NCBI GenBank assembly: GCA_958496175.1
Contig: OY292275.1
Location: forward strand, 15,004,001-15,068,000
Direction: 5' to 3'
Source: Sisyra terminalis
Taxonomy: Eukaryota; Arthropoda; Insecta; Neuroptera; Sisyridae
Length of the DNA stretch: 64,000 nt
Part shown: piece after piece, positions 24,290 to 37,800 of the stretch
Numbering within the stretch: the stretch's first letter is position 1
How the letters are laid out: each line of letters starts with the position of its first letter
Notes under the pieces: generated by a model
What the model was told of the DNA's origin: nothing
Seen by the model: only the letters and a program-made list of their open reading frames with translations
Databases searched by the model: none
Program-made: the position numbers and the translations under genes

Positions 24290-27200
24290 TTATTTGAAGA
24301 GTTGTTTAGCGTAATGCCATATTCTGAAGAAGTATTCATCTCGTCGTAATAAACTACCGCGAGCATATGAATAAATATTGGCATCCATATTGGCTTCTCT
24401 CATCCAGGATGTCGTTGTTTCTGTGCTGTAACTAGTTGGTTCTCGTTCAGTGATTTCAGCTTTAGCTTCTTCTTCAATTTCTAAAATTAAAAATGAAATT
24501 TAGAAAATAAATTTTTAAAATTAACTTCTTAACCGTCTATATTATTTACAACTGCAATTACAGTATTTAATATCAAATATGAATAAACTGTTGCCAAGAT
24601 GCAGTTGAGTTTCAATAGATAAAAAGCACTTAAGAGATACAAAAATTCCAAACCGAAAATCTCAAAGAAGCCTGGTTCGAAAGTTTCAATGACCAAAAGT
24701 TCTAAAACTATTTCGTCCTAATTTTTATAAGCTACCGTTTATGGTGTTACATATGTGATTATATATGTAATAATGGGAAATTTTACAGAGGACTCACTTG
24801 AATTTTCAATTCTTTATAGTTTTGTACGCCAAATATGTAGTAAAGAGGATTGGAAACTCAATTGTATCTGGACCGATGTTATCTCTTGCCATGTGGTTAT
24901 AAAATCAATTTAAAAAATTACCTGTCGATGGAATCACTGTAAATGGTTCGTCTGATTCCAGTGGTTCGCTTAGTCCAACTTCATTTCTTGCGAAAATTCT
25001 TATCAAATAGTTGTGATCTTCTTGTAAGTCTTTGATTGTGAATTTCTGAGTTGCGGCTGAAACCCGACCAACTTCCATCCACATTGTTTTCTTAACATCT
25101 CGAATAGCGACGTTATAGCCTTCAAGACGTGCACCACCGTCACTTTCAGGTAATCCCCACTCAATAATAACTGAATTTGGTCCAATACTTCGAATTTCCA
25201 ATGGAGCAGTCGGTGGCGATGGAACCGCTACAAAAACACAATCTAGTACCCAAACTCAATATATCGAGATATTTTATACATACTTGCATGCGTCTTCAAA
25301 GACACAATTTCCGTGGACGCTGGTGTGCTAAGACCAATCGAATTTTCAGCGAATATGCGGAAGATAAATTCAGATTTTTCTTTTAAGTTTTCCACGACAA
25401 ACTCATGTACTGACGGTTCAAGTGTAGCCACTTTTTCCCACTTCAATCCAGAAGCTAGTCGTTTCTCTATGACGTAGCCAGTTAGTTCGGTTCCACCCGT
25501 ACTAGCCGGAGGAGCCCAGTGAATTGTTGCGCTTCTTGTTGTGAATTCAGATACACTAACATTTAATGGACATGAAGGAGGTGCTAATAAAAGAGGTATA
25601 CATTATTTTTTTATTCAGTCAAAAGATTGAAATGATAGCCAATTGTGCTGCGTATTAAAATTCTTACCAATCCCAACTGCCTTTGTCGTTGGGAAGATTC
25701 CAAGCAAGGCATACATAGCTCCTTCAGTTAATTTTCGTCCTGTTAATAAGCAATAAGCGACAAAGCATGTAAAAAGCATCTAAACTAATAAGCATTAAAT
25801 GTTTGCATTTATTTCTACATTTTTGCCAAAGTTCAATTTTAGAGCTTAAAGTAAAATACTTACTGATTCGTTGTCCTGCAACAATCTTATCTTCAGGCAG
25901 GAATGGATCACTCTTACCAGTCGCGTTTCTTGCTGTAATTCGGAAACAATACGCAACTTTGTTTTTCAAATTTGGCACAGGAATGTCAGTAACATCGCCT
26001 CTTGTTGAGCCTACTTTCTTCCAGACTTTCGTGTCGGCTTCTTGAATTTCAACGATGTATTCAATAATTTTCGAGCCACCGTCATGTTCGCTAGGCTGCC
26101 ATTTGAGTGTGAATGACGTCGCGGTCATTCCAGAAACTTCAATTGGTCCTCGAGGAATTGATGGTTTTCCTGAATTTTAATTAAATTTTATAATTGAACT
26201 TTTTGATAGTTTTCTTAATAGAATTACCTTTGCTTGATCGAATTGTGACTTTGTCACTTTCCAAAGGCTCCGAAGCGCCGACAGGATTTTGGGCAAAGAC
26301 GCGGAACATATATTCGGCGTCTTCACGAAGTTTTTGTACGCAGTAAGACCGAACATCTTTTTCAACGTCGGCCACTTTGGTCCATACGCGTTTTTCCAAG
26401 TCAAGTTTTTCAATGGAATATTTGGAAAGATCTAAACCACCATCATCGATTGGTGGTTTCCACAATATCGTTACAGTTTCCCGATCAATGTCTTTCATAA
26501 CAATTGGTCCTTCTGGCTTGCTAGGTTTATCTGGAAAATTTATATCATTTTTTAGAAACTTAGAAATTTTTCATTTCGATTGAAACATTAAACAATTAAC
26601 AAAAAGACACAAAATTGGTAATTGAAACGAAAAGTTTTCAAATTTTTGTACTTGTATTAAAATAATCTAGTTATTGATTTTGTAATACGTAAAAGCATTC
26701 TAAAATTATTGTTCCATACAATTTAATTGATAGCTTATTTTATTACAAGTACATAAACTGGTTTTAGTTAAACAATAAGATATAAACGTAGTGTCTTGTA
26801 GTACGTTGGCTTTTATTATTTACTAAATATTATTAATGTTGTAGTTTATAAAATATGAGACAATCGTAGGAATAAGGGCTTTTTTATAAATCAAGGAAAA
26901 ATTGATACAGTAACGTAGTGCTGTGCAAAAATTAATTATTACTTCTATTTTCTCCTTATTCATACGATCACCACTGGTAATACATAACAATGGACTCATG
27001 TCGCAGTCATAATTGTAGGTAATTTATGTTGTAAAAAAATACAAAGAAATGGTTTTAATCGGATTAAAATTATGGAAAAAAAATGTAATGGGATTGAATT
27101 TAAGAAATTATAAACCATAACAAAATAGAGGTCTTGTCTAAACTTGCATATCATAAGGTAGTATACGACTTTTACCATATTTTTTGTTATTTAATCTTGT

Positions 27201-30200
27201 GTTCTTATTTTAGGGACTGTATGTTATAGGTACGGATATTAACATATCGTACAAATATGTCGCAAATATGAAAGTTTAGGCAATTTTAATTGAAATAAAA
27301 AAAGAAAAATAAACATTTAAACACAAATACAAAAAGTGTTGAGTAGATTGCAAAATATTGATAAAAGTGAGGTGTAAATTTGTTCAAAACGAACAACAAT
27401 AAAAACATTTAAAAAATGGGAATTAATACCGATAACTTCTTGGTCGGGAGTTTTTGATTTCTTTCGACGTAACGTATCATCTATAGAAAATTTCATTTCG
27501 ATAAATATAGCATATAAACACTATTTACAAGTTGTAAGGCTAAAATACAAATAAAACGCTTACCAATAACGTGAAGATTCAAAATTTTCTCGGCTGTTCC
27601 AGCAGCATTTGTTGCGACAACTGTGTAGGTACCCGTATCGGTGCGATCAACCGAATAATTTGCGATTGTTGTTGAAGTTTCATCCATATACACTTTTCTT
27701 CGTTTATCAGATACAACAACTTCTCCATCCTTCAGCCATTTGATCTCCGGTTTCGGAAGACCTGAGAATTTCACCTCAATCTTCCATTGGCTTGTAACAC
27801 GTAACTTTTGCGATAGGATAGTCTCATCAATTTCCAGATGTGGTGGTTCTTGAATGGTTAGCGTGCACGATGTTTCCGCTTTACCTGCTGAGTTTGAAAC
27901 TAAGCAAGTGTATGATCCTCCGGATGTTTCTGAAGTTTCTTGGATCGTGTATTTGGCAGTTCGGTTGTCGTAGGTCAAGTTTTTGTGTTTGAATACTTTT
28001 CCGTTTCGTAGCCATTTAACTTCCGGTGTTGGAACTCCTCCAATGACGCAAGATAGAGTTACTTCTTTGTGGAGACCAATTGTAGTATTTCTAAGTGGTT
28101 CTTGAATAGTTGGAGCCTCTGCCGCAACTGGAGCGGCAATTTTGATGTACTTAGTACAACTTGATGGTTCGCTAGGCCCAACTTCATTAACTGCTGTTAC
28201 TCTACAGATTAGTTCTACGTTTTTGGTTAGTTTTGTGATGGTATAAGTTGTATCAATTATTTTTTCAGTCGTTTTGGTCCAGGATAGATTATCCCTATCA
28301 TGATATTCAACAATATATGTGGTGATAGGTGAGTTTCCGTCAGAGTCTGGCGCTTTCCAATGAATTGTTAGTGAATCATCGGTAACGTCAACTGGCTCGG
28401 GTGTTCCCGGTTTGGATGGTGGTTCTGTAATAAAATAAATTATTTTCATCCAAAAAAACTTAAAAATAGCGATTATATACCTATGACAGTAACATTGATA
28501 TCTGCTGTCGCTTCACCACAATTGTTCTTGAGCTTAAGAGTATATTTGCCTGTATCAGTATCAACAAGCTTTTGGATTGTTAAAGATGCTGAAGCATCTT
28601 CTATCGTTGGTTCTATGCGTGGTGATTTAACAATTACTTTTCCATTTACGGACCATTCATCCGTAGGGCGAACTGTCGAGGTAAATTTAACAGAAATGCT
28701 AACGTCTTCGCCCTTTTTGATTTTATACTCAGTTTGGAGTTCATCAATTTTAATTTTGGGAACCGTTTCGACGACTAAAAATTGATTCAAATTAAATTTC
28801 TGGTTTTGAAATAAAATATTCATGAAATTCTCTTTTCCATACCTTCTAGTTGTAGTTTAGATGATGTTACTATATCTGCTAAGACACACTTGTACACAAT
28901 TTGATCTTCTTCGGTAACATTTTTCACGACCAATTTACGAATGTGATTGTCTGATAAAATGGTGTACTTAGCCGATTCAGATATAGGCTTGTTGTTAACA
29001 AACCATTGAACTTCTGCCTCAGGACGAGTGATTTCAACTGAAAAGATGGCATCATTGTTTAATGGAGCGTACGTTACTTCTGGTAATGGTTTAGAGAAAT
29101 CTAATGGCGGTTCTTCCACTTTCAATTTGGCTACTGATTTTTGGTTTCCAACCTTAAATGTTAAAAATAATTAATTAAGAAACTATTTTTTTTAAAAAGT
29201 AAAAAAGTGATACCTGGCAGGAGTATTCCCCAGCATCTTCTAGTTCTGTATTGTAAATCTTGAGTTTTTGGCGTTTTCCATCGATCGAAAGTTGGATATG
29301 ATCCGAAAATAGAAGTTCTTTTCCATCTTTGAACCAATGCACAAGTGCATCACCTTTGGTGAGTTCAATCTCGAACATGGTTTTGTCACCTTTCTTGATC
29401 GTTTGATCTTGCATTTTGGTAATTATTTCTGGTGGAAGTTCAATTACAGTGATTTCGGCTGAACATTCTTGTTCAGGCAAAGCACAGGTGTATTCGCCTT
29501 CATCATGAATTGAAACGCTTCGAATCATCAATTTGCGAACACCACCTTTCTTTTCCACGACAAACTTTTCATCGGTTGGTTCAATTTTCTTTCCATTTCT
29601 GGTCCAAATTACGTCGGCTGTTTCTGATGAAATTTCAACTTCTAAAATAGCGGCTTGACGTTCTTTGATTTCGAAATCTTCAAGCTTTCTTACAAACTCA
29701 GGTTTAGTTTCTGTTATCTTGACTTCTGTCTCTGTTTTTTGATCTTTCACAACACATTTGTAAGTACCCATGTCGCGAAGAGATGTCCGTTTGATAAGAA
29801 GTTTATGCGATCGCCCTACTTCGATTAGTTCTCTGTGATCCATTCCAGAAATTTCTTTGTTGTTATGATACCATTTAGTAGAAACTGTATGGGACGTTTC
29901 ACATTCAAGTATTAGCGTTTGAGTTTCTTCAACGTTATAACTTTTCTCTAATTTCTTCGTAAATGTAACCTTTTCGACATCTACTGTTACTTTAGCACCA
30001 TGAGACGTTTTACCGATTGGATTACTGGCGACACATTTGTAATCACCAGCATCGACTTCTGAATTTACATTTGTTATAGTGAGTTCAATATTCTCGCCAT
30101 CGTAAACTTGTTTGCGATTAGGAGCTGGTTCTAATGGCTTATTGTTACGTAACCACATTACTTCTGGTACAGGATTTCCAGTAACTTTCGCAACAAGATG

Positions 30201-31872
30201 AAGTGTTCCTTTTTCGGGAATGCTTTGTTCTTGGAAGCGTTCCAAAAACATTGGCGGCTCAGGACGTTGTCCAGGACATTCTGGAAAATATTTTTTTTTA
30301 TGTATATGATTTTAAATTAGCAGTTTTCAAGCATACCGTTATCCAGTACTTCGCTAGTAGTTACGAGAATGTTAGGTGCAGAAGCAATAAATAGTGATTG
30401 AGCTGGAATTAATTGGGGTTAAAAGATAGAAATTTAGTAAATTTTTGCGGTTAAATTTTTAGTTATCTTAGTAATTTTATGAAAGCAATTTTTAGATTTT
30501 ATTTTATTAAATATTTTACCTTCGACAGTTATAAGCGCAGTAGTCTCAGCTGAACCAACGGAGTTGGTGGCTTTGATAGTGTATTCTGCCGTGTCAGAGG
30601 GTCCTGGTTGAATTAGACTCAACGTATAAGTATTGCCATCTTCTTTTGTAGGTAGACTTGAATCAATTGGTTTGCCGTTCTTAAACCATTGAATTTTAGG
30701 TTGAGGGTTACCAACAATTTGCGAAGTTAACATTACACTATCCCCTTCACGAACCGTAAGGCTCTTAAGTGGTTCTAAAATTTGAGGAGCTTCTTTTTCA
30801 CCAGTCCTGACCTTCAGGATAATATCCAACGTTGATTCTCCTTCTCGATTTTTCGCAACAATTTTGTATGTACCTTCTTGGTTCTTTTTGATTTTCGTTA
30901 TTTTTACGACTGTGGAGTACATATGCATGTCGGACTCAGTAGTCACTGTTACGTTTTCTTTAGTTTCAAGAATTTTTGAATTGCAATACCATATGATATC
31001 TGGTTCTGGTACAGCGACTAAACGACATTCAATTATAGCATCTGAATTTTCGTCAACACAAAGTGCTTTAGGTTTGCGTGAGAATGTAGGCGGAATTCCT
31101 TCAAGAATATCAGCCAAAGATGATTCACGAGACATGCTTTTTCTGGACAAACCAGTCATATCTGAACCATGATCTGATAAAGGAGCTTCAACAATCAATT
31201 CGGTTGTGCTAGAAGCAAAACCAACTGCGTTTTTAGCTACACATGTAAAGGTACCGGCATCTTCTGGGAAAACTTCTCGAATAATAAGCGTAGCTACATT
31301 GTCGTCATCGTAGAAAATTTGAAAATCTGGTGAAGGTTTGATAATAGCTGTTTGTCGGAACCAAGTAATCTGAGGACGAGGAATTCCTTCCACTTGACAC
31401 TCGAATTGAACGGTGAAACCGTCAGGGGTATGTTTTGGTTGGAGTTTTTCGATGAATCTTGGAGCCAAAGGCTTTTCTTCGGATGTTGGTTCTATTTTAG
31501 AAAAATAGGTGATTATTTTTCGATTATTGAAATATAATTTTTAAAATTACTTACTTTCGAATATTGGAAGTTTATCGATTTTTTCATGAAGTTTCTTTTG
31601 GACATAAAGAGTGTAACTGACTTCGTCCATTAAGTACTGAGCTGGAACCCAACCCTTTTCTTCAGTTAAATGTTTCTTAACGAACCACCAATCGGAGTTA
31701 TGTGTTTCTAAGACGTAAACCCGTTCTCCTTCTACGAGATTAATAGCTTCATCGGTTTCAGCGACGTAAGAGCAAATCGAGAATAACACGTCGCCTTCCT
31801 GGGCTTCGTGGATAATGCCCTCTTTGTCTTCGGCGATTTCTGTTTCTCTTGTTATATTCAAAGAAACAGTTT
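24290..31872 (-). other. sls: sls C-terminal globular region: SH3, 11 Ig, 5 FN3, tail
   Basis: SH3 (31872-31555): LVEGERVYVLE, the WW pair in SDWWFVKK and GWVPAQYL are the family landmarks. Three Ig domains (31491-30520) follow, then a 66 bp linker exon. Next come Ig 4-7 (30280-29152, Ig 7 split by the only phase-0 intron), Ig 8 (29152-28843) and Ig 9 (28774-28481). Exon 28424-27564 holds FN3-1, Ig 10 and Ig 11. A 51 bp linker exon (RRKKSKTPDQE) precedes FN3-2 (26530-26228) and FN3-3 (26169-25864). A 72 bp linker exon, FN3-4 (25583-25284) and FN3-5 (25227-24922) lead to the tail exon. Several Ig domains lack one or both canonical Cys residues (for example Ig 9), as is usual for intracellular muscle Ig domains. 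The three tiny linker exons are frame-neutral and are good candidates for alternative splicing. Confidence 0.88.
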
Positions 31873-34800
31873 CTAAAATTTGATATCGATCAGTTAGTAT
31901 CGAATAACTAGAAGTTTCAATTAGCAGAAATTAGAAGCAAAAGAAATAAGAGATGTTAGAAGATAGAAGACTTAGATATTAGAAGACTTGACTGCAGCGT
32001 GAAGTGTTAGAAAGAAGAAAACAGAAGGGTTGTGTTCAAAATATACAATAGCCATAAGCTTTACCTGGGTACCAGTTCATAGCGATTCTTAAGCAAATCA
32101 GCACCTAATAATAAGAAAGAGAACAAACCTTCTCCATAAGTGGTCGTAATAGATTTTCGTTTTGGTTTTAATGAAAAAGATTCTTCGTCAAATGAAACAT
32201 CTGATGTGATTTTCGGTTTTCTAAAACCTACTTTCACTTCTTCTTCGGCTTCTTCTTGTACTGTGTATTTTGGTTTAGTTTGTTTTGGTTTTCGTTTTAA
32301 AGCCACTTGGAAATGCTCTTCAATATCTTCGGATTTGCCTTCTTCTTCAGGTTCTTCTACATCATAAGGCAATTCTTCAGCGTCGCTGCCTTCATCAATG
32401 ATTTCTTCAATCGCGGGACCTTCACTTTCAAATTCTTGGATTATTTTAATCGTTTCTTCGCCCGTTTCTTCAGAATAAGTCAAAGGTCTTTGTTTCTTTA
32501 GTTTTATTTTACTTGACAAAGAAATTTCTTCTTCTGCGTATGAATCAAGCATGATTTTAAATTCTTGCTCAACATCTTCTTTCGTCTTAACACTCTTTGG
32601 TCTGAATGTTACATTTTCAACATCAGTGTATTCTGGAATTTCGGGATGAGATGGTTTGCGTACAGGCTTTAGTTTTTTGATAGTGATTTCTTGTGAATGT
32701 TCCTCATAAGATAGTTTTCTTGGAGGTGGTTTCTTTTTGATGGTAAATTCATGCGTCGTTTCTTCTTCAGTAGGCTCAAAATGTTTAATAGTAACTTCAG
32801 CACTTTCTTCATCTTCAGTAGAAGGTTTTCTCTTTGATTTTGGCAAGGTGATACTTTCAGATGTTTCTTCGATTTCCGTACTTTCAACAGGGACTAGCTT
32901 TTTAATTGTAATTTCATCAGCTGCTTCATCGACCGTTGGTTTGGGAGTCTTTTTCTTTTTGATAATTGCTTTTGCTTCTTCTGGTTCTTCCGCCTTTGGT
33001 TGTTTTGGCTTTTTAAGCTTAACAGATGTTTCTTCTACAGTTTCGTCTGTTTCTGGTTCAATAGGAACAACTCGTTTAATTGTGATTTCATCAGCAGCTT
33101 CTTCAACCGTTGGTTTAGGAGTCTTTTTCTTTTTAATAACAGCTTTTACTTCTTCTGGTTCTTCAGTTTTAGGTTCTTTTGGTTTTTTAAGTTGAACAGA
33201 TGCTTCTTCAACCACTTCAACAACTTCTTCGGGCTCTACAGTAACAGTTCGTTTGATTGTTATTTCATCAGCTGCTTCTTCAACCACTGGTTGTTTTGGT
33301 TTTTTAATTTTCATTAATATTTTTTCTGAAACTTCCTCCGTTTCTTCTGGCTCCGTTGGAACAATCGCTTTCTTAATAGTTATTTGCTCAGATACTTCTT
33401 CTACATCTTCTGTAACGGGTTTCTTCTTTGGTTTTTTAATTTTCATTGTTACTTCTTCTTTTACTTCTTTATCTTCAGGTTCAATGGGTATGACTTTCTG
33501 GATTGTTATTTCGTCAGCAGCCTCTTCTTCTACTGGTTTCTTTGGTTTTTTGATTTTCATTGAAACTTTTTCTGTCACTTCTTCCTCAACGTCTTGCTTT
33601 TTAGGTTTTAATTTCTTAATTGTTATCTTGTCTTCACCTTCTTCTGTTATTGATTTTTTCGGTTTCTTGATTTTTAGTGCTACTTCTTCAGTGACATCTT
33701 CTGATTTTTCTGGTTCTTTTGGCTTCAGAATGATTAATTCTTCTTCTATTTCTTCTTCTGGTTTACTGGGCCTTTTGATTTCAAGTGAAACGTCTTCTGG
33801 AGTTTCTTCGGGAGATTGAGGTACAACTTTCTTTATAGTTAATTCTTCAGCCACTTCTTCAACGACCGGTTTTTTCGGTTTTTTAATTTTCTTAGTTATT
33901 TTTTCAGAAACTTCTTCAGTTTCTTCAGTTTTGATAGGTAATACTTTCTTAATAGTAACTTCATCAGATACTTCTTCAGTTATTGATTTCTTCGGTTTTT
34001 TGATTTTCATAGAAATTTCTTCCGTTACTTCATCTGAAACTTCAGGTTTTGGTTTGATTTTTTTAATAGTGATTTCATCAGCGGCTTCTTCTTCTACAGG
34101 TTTCTTTGGTTTTTTGATTTTTAATGAAACTTGTTGCGATGTTTCTTCTACTGGTTTTTCTTCTTCAGTAGAAATAGGTTTTTTAATGGTTATTTCATCT
34201 GGTTCTTCATCTGGAGTACGGAATTTTGGTTTTTTGATTTTGAATACAGCATCATCTGTAGTTGGTGGTTTAAATGTAACATCAATTTCTGGTTCTTTCT
34301 TTTGTTCATCTTCATCTTTTGGTTTGGTAAACGGTTTCAGGGTAATTGTATCTGGTTCTTCTTTTGGAGGTTGAGAGTCGGGAATTTTAAATTTGACTGG
34401 TTCTTCTTTTTCTTCTTCAACTGGTTTTGGCTCTCCAGGTATTATAGGGTATTGAATAACTTCCGGCTCAGGTTTTGGCTTTTTGACTTTTTCCGGTTTC
34501 TTCTTTTTATCTTCAGGTTTTTCTACTTCTGGTTTTTCAATTTCAGGAATTTCGAGAACTTCTTTGTCAGTCGAAAATTCTGAAGGCTCAAACGGTTCTA
34601 ATATTGGAGGAGATAAACGCTTCTCTTGTTTTGGTTTTATCTTTTCTGGCGCTTCAGGTTCTTCTGGTTTTGGTTTTGGTTTGAGTTCAACCGTTTCTTC
34701 TGGTTGTTTCTCAGGAACCTTTTTCAATTTAATAGTTTCTTCCGGAGCCTCTTCAACATCTGGAACTTTTCCTTTACCGATAACCAGAGGTTTGGGTTCT

Positions 34801-37800
34801 TCTGGGTTTTCGGCAGGTTTCTTTGGAGTTCTTTGATAAAGTTCTCGGTCTTCGAATTTCTCAAGTCCAGATTTTTTCAGCTCTTCTAATTCTAAGTCCA
34901 TTTTTTCCAGCTCAACAAGTTCTTTTTCTACAGGTTTCAGTTTTCTTGGTTTTGTTTTCAGAACTTTTTCAGCGTCTTTTACATTCCTGGAAAGAATACC
35001 ATTTTCCCGAACGATCGGAGTTAGTTCAGTTACTTTAGGTTTCTGTTCAAGTTCACTTAAAGGCGGGAAATCGATAAAACGAATTGTGCTTTTTAATAAG
35101 AACTTTGGTAGCTCAACATTTTTAATTTCTTTCTTTTCTGGGGCTTTAGCCTTTTTCAATTTAATTGTGGCGAATTGAGGAATTTCCGGTTCGGTAATTT
35201 TCGGTTTTATCACTTTTACATCTTTTCGTTCAATTTTCATTAGTTGAGGTTTAATCTTCTCCTTAGTAATTTCTGCAGGTTTTTCTGCTGGCTTTTCAGG
35301 TTTTAATTTCTTAGGAGTTTCTTCTATAAGAACTTCAGGCACTTCTTCAGGCTCCTCTTTTGGAATTTCTTCTTCTGACTTAGTTTTAGGTTTAACTTTT
35401 GTAATTCGTTTCTTTTTAAGTATCTTTTCATCATCACTAACGCCGGTATCAATTGGTTCAGGCTTTCCAATAGTTGCTTCAACTTCCTCAGGAGATTCAT
35501 CCGGTTTCGGTTTAGTAAATGGTTTCAGTGTTATTTTTTCGGGTTCTTCCTCTGGTTTTTCCTTTTGAGGAATTCTAAATTTAACATCTTCTTCAATTTC
35601 CTCAGGTTGTGGTTTGGGTATTCCCTTTTCTAGTTGGCTAATATTAACTTCTGGCTCAGGAATTTGTTTCTTTGATTTTGGGACTTTCTTTGGAGCTTCT
35701 TTTGGTTTTTCGGGCTGTGGCACTTCAATATCAATTTTTTCATATACTTCTTTATCTACCTCTTCTTGTGGAATATCGAATGGTTCCAAAGCTGGAACTT
35801 CGATCGGTTTTGGTTCTTTTTCTTTTGGTTTTTCTGATGGTGTTTCTTCTTTACTTTTAGGTTTTACTTTCTTAACGGTCTCTTCTTCATCTGGTTTTGC
35901 AGGTGTTGGTTTCAATTTAATTTGTTCTTCCACAGTTTCGTTAGCTGGCAACTTACCTTTGCCCAATTTTATTGTTACTGGCTCATCTTTTTCTTCGGGA
36001 GCTGGTTTTGGTGTTTTCTTATACAATTCGCGATCTTCGAACTTTTCTAATCCAACTTTTTTAAGTTCTTCTAGTTCTAAATCAACCTTTTCTAAATCGA
36101 GAAGTTCCTTTTCTATTTGTTTCATTTTACGTGGTTTTGTTTTCAGCACTTTTTCAGCTTCTTTGGCGTTTCTTGATATAACCCCATTATCACGAACAAC
36201 AGGGGTTAATGCTGTAATTAGTGGTTTTTGTTCTCGCTCCTTTTCTTTTGGGAACTCAACAAAACGAATCGTGCTCTTTAGTAAGAACTTTGGAAGTTCA
36301 ACATTCTTTATTTGTTTCTTTTCAGGAGCCTTTGCCTTCTTTAATTTGATTGTAGCGAATTGAGGAAGAGTTGGTTCTGTTATTTTCATTTTAACAACCT
36401 TAACTTCTTGCTTTTCCATTTTAATTAGCTCCGCAACTTTCTTTGGTTTAGTAACCTTAGTAAGTTTGGTTTCAGGTTCCTCTGGTTGAAGACTGATTGG
36501 TTCGACAGGAGTTGTAAGCGTTTCTTCTTCCACTGGAATTTCTTTTTCTTCCTCGGGTGATTCCTTCTTTAAAGGTTTCTTCTTTTTGGTAATCTTTTTA
36601 GTTTTGGGCTTTTCATCTTCTAGTTTTTCTACATCTGTAATAATATCAGGTTTAGCTTCTTCGTGTTTAATTTGTTCTTGTGTAGGTTCTTGTGACGCTG
36701 GTGTGTGTGTTGTTTCAGGAGATATTTGCTCTTGTGGAATAGTGTCATCCTGTTTAACAATTGGTTTTAATGGTGTTGTGTCCACTTCAGGTGCTATTTC
36801 TTCTGGTGTATCTTCAATGACTCTGGGTGGACTGTCTGTAATTGTTTCTACGACTGATTCTGTTTCAGGTGTTTGTTTGGGTTTCTTTATTATCTTCTTT
36901 TTGACTACTTTCTTTTCTACGACCTCCTTTGATTGTTTTTCAGAATCTTCTGGTGTTTTTGTATCAGAATAAATTGGTGGTTTGATATCAAGCTCTTTTG
37001 GCTTATCGTCAAGAGGAGATTTATCTTTTTTAAACGGACGCAATGTAATAGCTTCTTCATCAGGTTTTGGCTTTTCTCCCATTTTTTTGGTTAAGTTAAT
37101 TTCAGGTTCTTCTGGGGAAGGCTGTTTAGGTGGTTTACCATCCTCAAAGGTAACGATATTATATTCTTGTTCAGTGTCAGGTTTTTCTGGAACAGGCAAT
37201 TGAGGAAGTTTTTCTGTTTTAGGTAGTTTTTCAGGTTTTTCGAATTCTGGTTTTTGGTATTTTTCCAATTCACTTGTATCGGAAGGAATATCAACAGGTT
37301 GAAATGGTGTCACTTCGGGGTAGTCTTTCTCTTGCTCTACAGGCGCATCTTTTTCAATTTTAGTATCTTTAGGTTTCTTAAGTTTCTCAATTGGTTTTTC
37401 AAGTTCTTCAGGTTTTGGAATTTGACGTAACACTACATTTGTGTCAACATTTTGGTCTTCTGGTACCTTTCCTTTACCGATTTCTATTGTTGAGGCTTGA
37501 GGACTATCTTTTTCTTTAGGTTTTAGAGATGGTCGCCGATATAGCTCTTTGTCAATGACTTCGAGTCCTGGTTTTTTCAGTTCTTCAAATTCCAAATCGA
37601 GTTTTTCAAGATTTTTCAAATCTTGCTCAACAACTTTAAGTTTCCTTCGTTTGGTTTTTACGACTTTAGCTGCTTCGGCAGCGTTTCTAGACAGGATTCC
37701 ATTATCTTTTTCAGCAGGTGACAAAACTGAAATGATCGGGATTTTCATAACTTCACTTTTTGGGGGAAAATCTATACACCTGATATTACTACGCAATAAA

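Noticed and set aside
32067..32106. Extra 40 bp sls exon (coding ADLLKNRYELVP) between the PEVK and SH3 exons
   Set aside because: Its donor phase does not match the SH3 exon and the preceding intron would be only 24 bp. Direct splicing 32129 to 31872 is in frame.
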